NCBI GenBank assembly: GCA_002205965.3
Contig: NADL03000010.1
Span: forward strand, 558,001-622,000
Reading direction: 5' to 3'
From: Kappaphycus alvarezii
Lineage: Eukaryota; Rhodophyta; Florideophyceae; Gigartinales; Solieriaceae
Length of the DNA stretch: 64,000 nt
Below, one piece after another: positions 11,077 through 22,832 of the stretch; within the stretch, counting starts at the first letter, position 1, and the number at the start of each line of letters is the position of its first letter. The position numbers and the translations under genes are program-made. Below the pieces are notes generated by a model. That model searched no databases, was not told the DNA's origin, and was given only the letters and a program-made list of their open reading frames with translations.

Positions 11077-13520
11077 CAATGTGCGCCAACAAGATTCCGT
11101 AAAACACTAGGGCCTGAGAATGTTCGCTATAACTATCAAATTCTCTCAGATATCATGTACATCGAATGAGTCCCCGTTCTACACATCGTGATGAAGGGAC
11201 TAAGTTCAAACGCAGCTCTATTCCTTAAAAGTTTTGCACGGAAGAAATATGGAAACAAATTATTCATTTCTGGGCTGCATTGTACAATTTACTGCTGAAT
11301 AGAATCTGGACGGACAAGTATCGCAACTTGGAGATAAATTCATGTATGAGCAGGGCAGAATGCATCTGCCCTGCTCACCTCGCCGATTTCAAAGCTTACA
11401 AAACAGGGACTGAGTGTCACTCTATTCTCGGACTGGTCAAGTCGTACCATGAGCCGTTGGAACGCACTTATCGAAAAAGTCATGGTGTGTCAGCCAAACA
11501 CTGACAGGAACCTACCATTAGCATGATCTGTAAAGTCCAAACGATACTCCCGGGCCATAACGACTTTTCCCCTCGGCCTTCGTATTTGGATAATTCCCGC
11601 AACTTTCCTTGGCTACAGATTCTCGACTCCTTCAGCCTTTCCTATTCGATCGAAGTCGAATTGCTGAAACTGCGAGGCAGGAGATGCCAATTCATAATTC
11701 TAATCTCAAACTCAACGGGGTTACGACAAAACATTCGCCATCTGCTGACCATGGGTACCAACCAGGTGACTAAGTACTCTTCTGGTGCGAAAAGATAGTA
11801 TCCCTTCGTATTGGAGAATGGACATGAACTTTCAATGTTTTCAACCTTAGCCCCTTCAAAAGGACGTTATTCGTGCGCAACTGTGACACTGGACAGGCAA
11901 AGCAATTCAATGTTGCCCAAGCCAAACCTTACCTCACCACCGAAAGTCCTTTTCTTCTTTCCTTGCAGATCTTAGAGAAGTTCCTTCCCAATTTAAGTCA
12001 CCCATAGATGACTTAATACAGACGCGAGGTATTGCACGAAAGAGATGATCGCGCTATGTCTCCAAAATTGAATGATGCTTATAAAAAGGAAGTAAAAGAT
12101 CCGTAGAACGAAACCTTCAAAGTAATACCTAAAGATACACCAGATGGAAACATCCAACTGAAGGCTTCGTCCTTTCAATCAATTCTTCCTTCGATGGTAA
12201 AATAAAACAAAATGCTCGCTACTTTATCTACGGCCACCGTGTAAGATGAAATTATTCTAATACATACATCTTGTACTTTCCACAACATTCTATTAGATTT
12301 TGTTAGCACTAGCGGCATTATTCTGTTTTGATGTGTGGACGGCAGATATAATTCAAGCCTAATTTGAAATTTCAGAGCCGCTTACGAGAGACATATCAAT
12401 CAAAAACCTGTGTCGCAATTCGAACTCGAACCACAGCAGTGCTTGAAACTGCTTCGCCTTTTTCACGGCCTATGTGACACGGGTTATTTTTGGCATGAAC
12501 TTTGGACAAGCATCATGTCAGGGATATGAAGATGAATCAGCTTCGAATTGACCAGTTCTTTACTTTCTCGATGTAAATGGCACGCTAATGGTACTAAGCG
12601 ATAGCTACGTAGATGACCCCCTTCGTTGTCTCTACAAGAGACAAGCATTTTAGGGAATATCTCAAAGCTCATTAACGAGGTATTAGATATGAAGAAAGAG
12701 TCATCCTTTCCGTCCGAGCTCACTGAAGTCATCCTTTATGAGAATGATATCGACTTCTACGTGAACCAAATTGGATTTTTGCACAAACTTTAATACCTAT
12801 CTCCCTCCCTAGGCATCATTTAAGAACTTTATATCGATTCGTATGCGATTTGCGTGGCTGTCTAATTCAAATTTAGGCTGTCTCTTTAAAATAGGGCAAC
12901 CGGGTCAGATTACGAAGAATATGTTCGACGCGAGTCATCAATAAATACTGAGGAGAATGAGGAAAGATTTCAAGTAAGCAGTAGATTACCAGATCCGTCT
13001 CAAGATACCCAGAATGGGACAATAATATTTGCGCATGGTCTGGTTCTTAGACTCCTCCTTTGAAAAATCAAGAACTTTCCTCACAAGTAGATCAATTCCT
13101 TTTTTTCGATGCCGATGATAACGTGGCTCCCATATCCTTCAAGTACTACAAATCCAGCGCATCACAATATCGGCAATGTCTGGAGGAGTTATATCCTTCA
13201 GAGATATGTGTGACATAGCCGCTGCCCTCTCTGCACAATTGGAAGCTGTGCTGAGTAGACCAGTCCCAGTCCGACTCCTAACCTATAGCAAAATCCTTTT
13301 CGACGTTATTTCGGATTGTTCACGGAAATCAGAGAAACCGACAAAGATAGAGACCTCTCCGCTGCAAGAGAGACTTTCCGCGCTAAATAATTTTCTACAT
13401 CTTTTTCGTTAGAAACACAAGCAACATCGCGAACGGACTCACTAAATAATTGAGCCATGAACCTCATCGAAATATCATCAAAAGCGGTCAGCTGGATGTT
13501 AAACCGGAACAGTGAATCAT
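11077..13520 (+). mobile_element. older Copia-type element, right part (integrase, reverse transcriptase, RNase H)
   Basis: This is the continuation of the element that stops at 5345. The integrase-like reading resumes at once (CAPTRF, then LGPENVRYNYQILSDI near 11110). Further traces include an integrase core and tail to about 11990, a Copia reverse-transcriptase motif near 12420 (LRLFHGLCDTGYFW), and RNase H near 13250-13450 (RLLTYSKILFDVISD, then NIANGLTK). It is broken in many places and is an old fossil. No right LTR was identified. Confidence 0.65.
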
Positions 13521-16500
13521 CAGATCAAAGCACGTAACATGAACAAGTACTTTACTTGGCATGAAGCCCAAACACCTCGGCCACGCACAACCGCTCCATC
13601 TTAGGTCTACCCCACAACCTTATCGACTCCGCATTCAAGCTGCTCGCAAACGTCTCTTCGGAGCATAACATGATTCTAGGATTGGCATGAAAACAGATGC
13701 AATGGTAGACTAGACTACTACGTTCACCAACCAAGTAAGCAATCAAAACCCAACGTGTGAAGTTGGAAATGATACTGAAAGCGCAATCATACCATTTAGC
13801 GCGAAGCACAGATCGAATAACATACCCAGGAAGACTTACCTATATCCTAAACTTGCGTACCAGCATCCCAATTTGTATGAGACTTTGGTGGTGTACTTTT
13901 GATGAATCTCACTTCTGCAACACCTATTTTGACTTCCATTTTCCTAGCAATACGCTAATGTGGTTCACTACGAACGCTTGTACGCAATCTACTCGACTAC
14001 TTATCACAAATAGCCTTTTTATACCCAACATAAGGTTTTTCATCACTTTTCTGTGAACGTTGCGGACACCTGGACCCTTAATCTTCACTGAGATCCCAGG
14101 ATAATTTCAGCAGAACCATTTGACATCCGTTAGTACCTTCTGCATGCGCTCCAGACCCCCGCTAGTCCTTGATAAGACGTTAAAAGCCAGGGTATACTGC
14201 GAATTCTCTCACTCCCACCAATGGTAAATGTGAGGAACTCCACCACGTCTCTAAAAAATGAGGAATTTCGAAAGATTCCTTGCTCTTAACTTTTTAGCAA
14301 GTAGGGTCACTGCAGTTGGCAGCGCTCGCGTACCACCCGTGGCGACAACCTTGAGCTTCCCAACTAATCCCTACTGAATAGGAGTCTTAACAGCGCATTT
14401 CATAATAAATGTTCTCGATAATCAGTTTAAGGAATGCTTTGTTGCTTCAAAGGCACTGGAAGACACTTTTTTGGCATGCATTTTCTGCATGATTAACTAA
14501 ATCAGTGCAAGTATCGTTATAAAGCTGATTTTCTTCGCTATTGGAAACCCACTTGGGCCTCTCTTCGGGAGTGCAATAATCAAGAAATGTATGTGGGGAT
14601 CAAGAAGCTAGATCATTTTCTCAAACTGCAGGGACTAAATTTCAATTTTCCTGTTGGTGAGCTCAAAATTATCCCAAAAATAGTAGACGCCCCATAAAAC
14701 GGTGCAGCACAAGTGTTCATGGATACATCGCCTTAAATTTCTTATCTTCCATACATCTTTCATATATTCTCTCTTTCCCTGCAAGGGGAAACGAATTTCG
14801 TCTATATTTGCTCTCGGCAATATTTTTTCGTGATGTAGAATTGGTTCTTGAAGAAATTTCCTATGATCTCCTGTACCTGAACTAATGGCAAGAACAACAC
14901 TGTTGGATCATTTGAGTAGATGGAGAGATACCGCGCAAATACTTTATTGTAGTTTAATTACGACATACTTCGATGATAGACGGTGCTGCTTAGCTCGCAA
15001 GGGTCGACAAAAGCATTCGTTTCTTATTTAATCATTTTGGCAAATTAGATGGAGAAATTCCCGTTAAACTTCTGTCTTTTCTAGGAAATTGCAAATGCAG
15101 TTGTGATACCCTTGTTTCTCATGGAATGGGGCACTTCTTTTGTTTAGAATTTCCTTGACGGTGATACCAGATTTTTCTACATGCGCAAGTCGGGTGCCCT
15201 AGGCGGTTGCACATAAATCAACCATTCTTGGGGTCTGATGCTGGAACTATGCAGTATTAGTCTAAACTTTTACATTAATTGAAGCGGTACTGCACGGAAT
15301 ATTTCTAACGCATACGAAAAGTCAGGAGGCTGCATCGAAAAGGGGTCGAGACGGAATTGGAGTTCGGCTATCGTACCTATGACGGTATTTTGGTTTGCAA
15401 AAAGTTTTCACGAAGCAATCATTGATTATCACTTATGCGGTAAGTTCTTAGCGCCGTAACTCGCTCAGTATTGAGTGACATATTTCCGAAATACAAAGAT
15501 AGGGCAAAGTAAATTAGAGCTTCTCTACGATGCGAAGAATATTTTTCTCATCTGGAGAATTACATAGACCATATTTCCTCTTCACCTAGCTCGGCGAGAG
15601 GAAGCGGACTTGTGTGCTTGTTTTGTCAGATTTAAAAGAAGATAGTAATGAATGGATGAGATAGACAGTTGTAGAGCCCCATCATCACCGTTCATAGTGA
15701 TGGAAGTTAAATATATTATAGCATTCATTAAAAAAGTCTGTTTATTTAGACGGGTCGCTCAAGACATGTGATGAGACGAAGCCCTCTACGGAGATTAAAT
15801 ATTCAAAATTTTCCTAGTATTTCACCGGTAGAATTAAAAAGACCATGTCAATTCTGTGGGGTGAGAAATATACTTTAAGTTGCTATTGATTTAAGAAACG
15901 TCCATTAACTTTACACATACCATTGTCTCGCGACTTTGATTTTCCTTCTCCTCTTTTGATCAATAAAAATAAAATATAAAAAAATTACCAACAAGTCCTG
16001 TAGATTTTTACGAATCTGATTGCTTCGCTCTGTTTCGTTTATCGTGCTTCGTTTTCCAGCAGACCTGTCCAATATGACTAATTTTCTTACAGTGCGTACA
16101 ATTTCGATACTATTTACCTCTTGCGGCAAGAAAGGGTAAAGCTTTCCGACTTTTAGGTACCGCTAGTTTTCTCGTCGAGGCGTTGCTCCTCCTAAAGAAG
16201 GCAACTCTTCGCAAAGCACATTTTCAGCCCATTTTCAGCAACTTTTCGCCGTCAGTAAGTCAATGGCCACTATCAAATGTTCAAATTCTGATAGGCCATA
16301 TAAACCCTCATAGCTTTTCTTCGTCAAAACCGCTACATCCATGTTTCGCAGGTCCAACGCAAGCTGACTGATTAGGTTGGTGTATATAAAGCCCGCTCGC
16401 CTCCATCATTGGCTGAGTAGTACGGTGTGCGCGAGTTTTTGAGCATAGCATGCCTCTAATACATTTATTAATGCTTTCCATGTCATCACGGGTCTTGAAA

Positions 16501-17100
16501 TAGAGAACATGGTCAAGGTGCTCGTCGCTCACCTTCAAACGACAGGACGCCTTGTCATCTTTTTTCTACCATTAAATAAAATATCTTCTTTTCGACTGGA
16601 CAATTTTAGTGATCTTATTGTCGAGTTCTCGAAATGAAATTAGATACTCTACTTTTTGCTTCTATATATAGGAGTTGGAGTCACTGATATTCTCATTATG
16701 TAAACCAACAAACCCTCTCTATTTACCTCACATGGTGTGGATCAAGAAGAGCGAGGTGTTGAAACAACCCAAAGTAGCAAATTAATGAAATCAAAGGTCT
16801 CAAAGAATTAGTGTTTTTACAGATCTTCTCAAGCTAAAACGAATGAAATTGCGGGAAGTCGGAATTCCGGCCCCTGCTAAGACTCTCCAGGTGAGACACG
16901 GTTTCCGCGGATGACTAACTTTCCCTTGCGTCAATCAAGATCCAGTGCGGCGCACCAATGTAGTGCAATGCGAGGTGCGCAGTTGTTCTATTCTAGGTAC
17001 GGAAAACCGTCAGACAATGAGAACATCAACAACACACACACAAAGAATCACAGGTTGCTCGCGGTCCCAATTTCTCTTTAAGCACTCTGCGATGCAGTAG
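13521..17100. other. gene-poor AT-rich stretch
   Basis: Only short frames occur here, none recognised. A 76-codon minus-strand frame at 16308-16538 (SDEHLDHVLYFKTRDD) has protein-like composition, and a 99-codon plus frame lies at 13757-14056; both could be transposon debris. A short hairpin (CATCATCACCG...ATGATGG type) sits near 15684. I see no tRNA, array or clear repeat. Confidence 0.5.
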
Positions 17101-18480
17101 CACAGCTCACCGACGTCGGGGAGAAGTTGGGTGGTAAAGCGGGGGTTATTACTTGGACGGCTGGATTTCATATTCTTCCTTCGGGCTTCAAGGCCGTACT
17201 GTTATCCGTGGAATGCTACAAATTAAGAAGAATCGAGTCCCAAATACCGTAGACACCAGGGGTGCAATTTTTGACAAAAAGAGATGTATTAATGTGTCAG
17301 CAGTGCTGAGTATCTCCTTCGGAGATAATGGTGTTGTCACGAACGACAACCTTGAGTTCCTATTTATTTAGACGCCTGAATACGGGGCGCCAAGTGTGGG
17401 CAAATGTCACAGACAAACAATGAAGTTGTAGTTTAATATTGGATAGAGAGGGAGAAAAGAAGGGGAACCCAGGCGGATAAACCTTGCTATAGCCAATTTT
17501 GCCGTTGGCAATTTTTCTGCAAAGGCGGAAGTTGGGAGTCAAGTTCAGCGCCAACACCGGGTGACTGTTTATTCTGGGGCCCTACTGTCCAGATAGGTAT
17601 AAACACCAGTTAGCTAGATTAGGTTTATCCACGACGGCGTGGTAAGTAAATTCAATATCAGTCAAGTACTAGAGATCCAAATTAGTGATGATTAAAGTCG
17701 GCAGTAGGACCAGTAGTTGCCTTTCACATGCGGAAATATCAGGTCCAAGTTGGGGGCCGCTTGATCCGAATACACGCCCTCGGCCCACTCGGGTGGATAT
17801 ACAGTACCAAGACTGATGGTGGTCCGTTGTCGACATAAATGCCTTACTGTACACTTTAGTACCTGTGGATGGCAGTGGTATGGCCTGTACAGAATTAGAT
17901 CAAAAAAAGTTCACCAAAATCAGCTCTGCCGGTGGCAATACAGTACGAGTGCCAATTGCACTACAACCAATACCTTGTGTGAAGTAACACTAGTATTTTG
18001 ATTCCAGGCCCCGGTAAAACTCTCCGGGTCCGTAGCGATTTTAGCAGCTTCTCTCACCTGTACAAGAACCACAAGTAGTTGCCAATGGTCCCTACAGGAC
18101 GTTAAAAGGAGACTACTATCTCCATATCGTGTTCGATCTTAGTGCCAAGCAAGTCTCTTACAGGAATTTGCGCAGCAAGTCCGCGTTTCCCCCGCTCTTG
18201 TGCAGTACGACACCACACCCCGTCCAGCAGAAAAATTAGCTTAATACCTGGTTTCAAAACAATGTCACCCTTATCTGTCCAAAAGGGCTGTTGGGAGCTT
18301 TTTAACAGTCCTACCTTTGTCTCAAGTAGCCAAGCTCGCGACCACGATATCACCGCTTCAACCGTTTGTCGCACAAGAAAACCACGTGATATTCTATGGT
18401 ACGAGTGTGACTAGGAACGTCGCTGAACGAGTCAGGCTCCACAGTTAACACACCGATGGCCAAGATCACAGGTATATTCC
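17101..18480. other. unrecognised coding-like relic
   Basis: Base composition rises toward 50% GC and several 60-90 codon frames appear on both strands: 17153-17371 plus, 17669-17854 minus, 18102-18374 minus (LKPGIKLIFLLDGVWCR) and 18142-18414 plus. The 90-codon minus frame reads most like protein. No family is recognised. This may be a decayed gene or transposon. Confidence 0.3.
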
Positions 18481-19920
18481 ATTATTTAGGTCATCAAGGT
18501 CAAAGCGACAGGTAGCATGGTATAGATAACATGTATTTTTTTGTTAAACTCAAACTGCAAGGTTATCAATCTCTGTGTACGTAGATTAATTTTGATAAGC
18601 TGGCTGTTTAATCTCCATAAGAAGGATATGTACTGAACAATACAATAAAATTTGCGGAAACGGTCATAATGATAACAAAAAAATACGAGTGAAGAAATTT
18701 CGAGAGTAATCATCCGAATTGCTAATGTAATATCTTTTCATAAGCTTGAGGATACTCTTCTCACTAGACGATTTACTTTTTTTATAATTACCATTAGACC
18801 TCTCATTTAAATTAAGTTTTCTTATGCTGAGTTTACAAACAGTCCTCGTATTGAATTGAAGAGAACTAAATTAATAAATCCTTATTGCTTGCTGAAAAAG
18901 AGGAATACTTTCGGCGACCTTACAAAAGGATCAAAATGAAGATTTCGGTTACTTCGATTCCTTACTCGTTGCTCAGGAATAACGGCAATAAAAGAGCAAC
19001 ATAACCAAATTTAGTTTAATTAAGATAAAACGTAATAAACCTTAGCCAAAAAGTGCAGAAACACTGCAATGATCTTTGTAGTAAGCCCGAGTATCTATTT
19101 CCGCACGTGATGTGCCCTCCTATCCCATTTCAGCTGAAAACTTTTCGCAATGTAACTGAATTCGAAAGACTGAGTTAATTTCTTATTAATTTAATAAAAT
19201 TAAGAACAAAGGCGGTGATTTCATACTACTGGATACGCAAACACGGACCCGTTTCAGTTCATAAGTGTTATGAAGTTTTTCATTTGATTTTCCGATCGCC
19301 TAAAAAGAACTGACTTTCTTGTGTCTAAGAAGAACTTTACTACTTCCGTGCTATTTGGAACATGATTCTAAACAGATCATATTCAGAATACTCAATATCG
19401 AGATCACCTCATTGTCCTCAACGGTGAGTGCATAACTCTGCTCACCTATGATACAAAGGACGTATTTCAACCTCGAAACGATGATTGCAGTTGCCAGAAC
19501 ACAGGTCCCTCCTCGATAATGCCGGGCCATCTTGGCTTTAGCCTTGGCAACTTTGTCTTTCAAATCCTCTTTCTCTTGTACCGTAGAGAACTTGCAGTCT
19601 TACATTCCTTGCATAATTTTTTTACTTTGTAGGACTTCATCGATAAAAACATCGATAAAAAAATAATAAGAACTCTAACTGGACATGCTCTCTATATTTG
19701 TCCCGTAGCCACTTTTGTTGCTAACACCGCTCTAATTGGATTGCCACACCGATTATTACTGCTGTCTAGCTTATTAAATGCTGAATTCAGATATACAGTG
19801 TAAGTAATAAGGGCTGAGAATTAATCCTTTAATTCTTTTCTCAAGAATGAAACATTCCGCTCAAATCTGTTTTTCATTTTTGTAGGTTTGATGACCGAAA
19901 AGGCATGACTCATAGCCGAC
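18481..19920. other. AT-rich stretch with a possible reverse-transcriptase scrap
   Basis: Mostly AT-rich with no gene. A 70-codon minus frame at 19351-19563 (KAKMARHYRGGTCVLATAII then LKYVLCIIGEQ) resembles the part after the catalytic domain in some LINE reverse transcriptases, but it is too short and diverged to call. The rest (18481-19350 and 19564-19920) shows nothing identifiable. Confidence 0.3.
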
Positions 19921-20614
19921 TTATGATTGTCATCTTCCAACTCTCTTCTCTCTCTGCTCCCGCACCCACCTACTCCATCCATCTACCTCCTGCATGCACG
20001 CCTCCGCGGTTCTCATCGCGCGCCATCGCGCGATAATGCACCCCATCACAGCCCTGCCAAAGTCATCGGGCCCTCTCTTCCGAGAAATTTTCGCCTATTC
20101 GAGAAATATGGCGGGAAAACCCTCCCGACCTCCGCTGGATTCTTCTCTTCAGCCTCATTGTCTTATTGGTTGCTTCTTTTGGCGTCCTGTGGCCTTTCTA
20201 TTGGCCATTATCTTTTTTACGTAATCTTTAGACTCCCCGCTGCCTGCCACCACGCCAAACGAACTTCGCCCGACCTGCCTCTGGGCATTCCGATACGGTT
20301 TTTTTCCCTGGCCCACGTCCATGGACTACCTTCTCAAGCGCCTCAGCATCTCCGAAGGCGTCGTCGACCTTTCCTGCCCTGTGGCCACAGATTCATTCTG
20401 TATTGCCGTCCAGAACTCCCCCGTGGCGGCCGCCCTGACCCCGTCCCTGCAGAATGATCCTCAGTTTCGTTCCTTCCTGCACATTCTGAACTCTCTTGTC
20501 GCTCCTTCATCCCCAACTTCTCCTGCTTCCGAGTTGGATACATCTCCCAATCCCGCTCCTGTGTCGCCCTCTCAATCTTATCTACGCGCGGCGACCCAGC
20601 TTCCTGTATTGAAA

Positions 20615-20843
20615 GTGTGTGTCTTTCTTTGCTACTGATGGCAGTGGTAGCGGTATCTAGCAAACCTTATATCTGAAAACCACGTAGTTACCTTCTACAA
20701 TCCATAACTAATCAATATATGTATGCTATAGCAGGTTCTATAAAAATGAGCAAATACAAACATTACATAAAACGACCATTAAACGCGGTCATTAATATTC
20801 TTCGTCAAATTGCATCAAAAAATAATATTTTCATATCCTGCAG
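20615..20843 (+). other. AT-rich intron-like insert inside copy A
   Basis: The GC-rich coding DNA is interrupted by 229 bp that start GTGTGTGTC and end TCATATCCTGCAG, much richer in A+T than either side. This has the look of a GT...AG intron with a 3' pyrimidine-poor end, or of a small insertion. Introns are unusual in non-LTR elements; joining the flanks does not give a clearly better frame, so the call is weak. Confidence 0.3.
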
Positions 20844-22460
20844 ACCTTAAGTTCCTCCTTCGTCTCCCTTTCGTGGGCCAGCAAGGCTTCACCCAGCATG
20901 GTCACCTTTCCGCTGTTCAGGCCTCCTTGAAGTTTGCTGGACGTGTCCGGTGAGCAACTCTCGGGCTGTTCGGCGATTACTACAACCGTTTCGTTGTCGT
21001 TACATCCCTTCAGACATTCCTGTACACAATCTAGCTGCTTTCCGCCGGTCTATCTCACAAATGGTTTTTCCGGCTCTTGTTCGATTATTCGCTCCTCTTT
21101 CCTTAATTTCTTCATGGTCTGCGCAGCGGAACGGTATTTAATGTCCCTTCCTACCGCCTTTACAGCCTTCTGTAATTTGGCGAAGACATCGGACAACTAT
21201 TACCCTATCGAAATCGTGTTTCCCGAGATCTTAGACCTTTCTTCAGACTTGTCTCCTTCCTAGACCCGACACGCCCTTCTTGACCTTCTACAGGAAATAT
21301 AGCGCTTTTAATCTCCATCTTGCCAGTAGTATCCGGCCTCTTCTTTTTCCCAGTCCCTCCTCGAAATGGAATTAGCAGCATATCAGACTATTTGTGCTGA
21401 TCCCGCCTTCGCCCGGGAAATTTCTCCTCTCGCAACCCGTCCCGGTCCCACTACCTACTCCCCAGAACAAATTAATGCGGATATTTTAACAGAAGTGGCA
21501 CGCCACTTCTCCTCAACGGCTGGATCTCCCGCCCACCAGATGCTGGCATTGGATTTTCTGTCCTCGAATACGTCTCGGCTCTGGAATCAATTACCAACTC
21601 TGACCAGTAGGACTGCATCCGTTCCCTCTACTGCCCTTCCTTTCCCTGTCCTTTTAGGGCTCCAATACCATTTCTTCCATACTTACCTCGCCCAGTTCAA
21701 GCGGTAATCTATGACCTCTATTTTGCCTCCCTGAGCCCGATCATCGCCGCGCCGTCTGACGCTCGTCGTCACCGTGATCTTCTCAGACTTGTTGCCCTCC
21801 CCAAACTCGTTTTTCGTCTCAATCATCCCCGCGGTCTCCATCGCTCACGCCGGACTGATCCCTGCTCCAGTCTTGCTGGCCGCATTCTTCTCGCTCCTCC
21901 TTTCTTTTCGATGATCTCTCCATTGAAGCCATCTCCCTCTTCGGGCCATCTCACATCCCTCTGACCATGCCGATTCCTCTCCGTCCACATCTCCCCTCCA
22001 GCGCAGCCGTCGTTTACTGTACCGAGTCAGTCTTTCCCGCGCTACAGCAGCCCTGCTGCACAATTTTCTTCCTGTTGTGCCCTCGCGGTAAAATCTCTCC
22101 AGGCTCAGCGCCATTTATCCCACGCCCGAGTCTCCTGTTCAGACACTACCCCGCGCTCGTCTCCCCTTTCCGTCAAGTTCTCGGTATCGGACGTCAGTAG
22201 AGCCATCCACAGCCTTGAGCCGTCCACCGCACTAGGATCCGATGTCCTTTCACCTGTTTTCTCCTTATTTTTTCACCCGGCGGGGGGAGTGCTTCAAGCT
22301 CGCAACTGTTTGCATGTATTCACAAAATTTGTTAACTTGTGTTCCAATACCGAACTACCTGAATTGTTCCCGGCCTACTTCTGCGGGGGCAGGCTTGCAG
22401 CTCTCCCTAGGCCCAACACTGGCCTTCGCCCTATCGCTGTGGGCCTTCCCCTTCGCGGCC

Positions 22461-22819
22461 TGTTAGCATATGCGGACCAACATGTGACCGTTGTTCTCGT
22501 GTCATTCTGTGTTGAAGAGGAGCCATCTTTACGAGAAAAACTTTTTGTCTCTCTATAGTTTCCGCAGACTTAAGAGAGGACAGTAGGATCCTTTAATATC
22601 ATGTAATTATTGTGGTCCGCGTCAACCGGATAACATCGCGTTGTATTTATGGCTGATAAAGGCCGATAGTATATGATGGGATTGAATGAGTAATAAAAGT
22701 ATGGTTTAGTCTCGGAGTGAACGGGAATTTCCCAACGTGCAGAGAGGCTGACAACTGTTTCATTCTAGAAAGTCTCTCTCGCCTCAAGACATCCTTCAAC
22801 ATAACCGCTATAACCTACA
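22461..22819 (+). repeat. probable Copia LTR (single copy)
   Basis: The left edge TGTTAG is set by where the host element's coding sequence stops; the right edge CA is set by the primer-binding site that follows four bases later. There is no second copy in the window, so the limits are inferred. Confidence 0.5.
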
Positions 22820-22823
22820 GAGA

Positions 22824-22832
22824 TTATGGGCC
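22824..22832 (+). promoter_or_regulatory. primer-binding site matching the initiator tRNA anticodon arm
   Basis: TTATGGGCC is complementary to the anticodon loop and stem of eukaryotic initiator tRNA-Met (GGGCCCAUAA). Drosophila copia is known to prime from such a half tRNA. The site lies four bases after the inferred LTR end. Confidence 0.6.
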
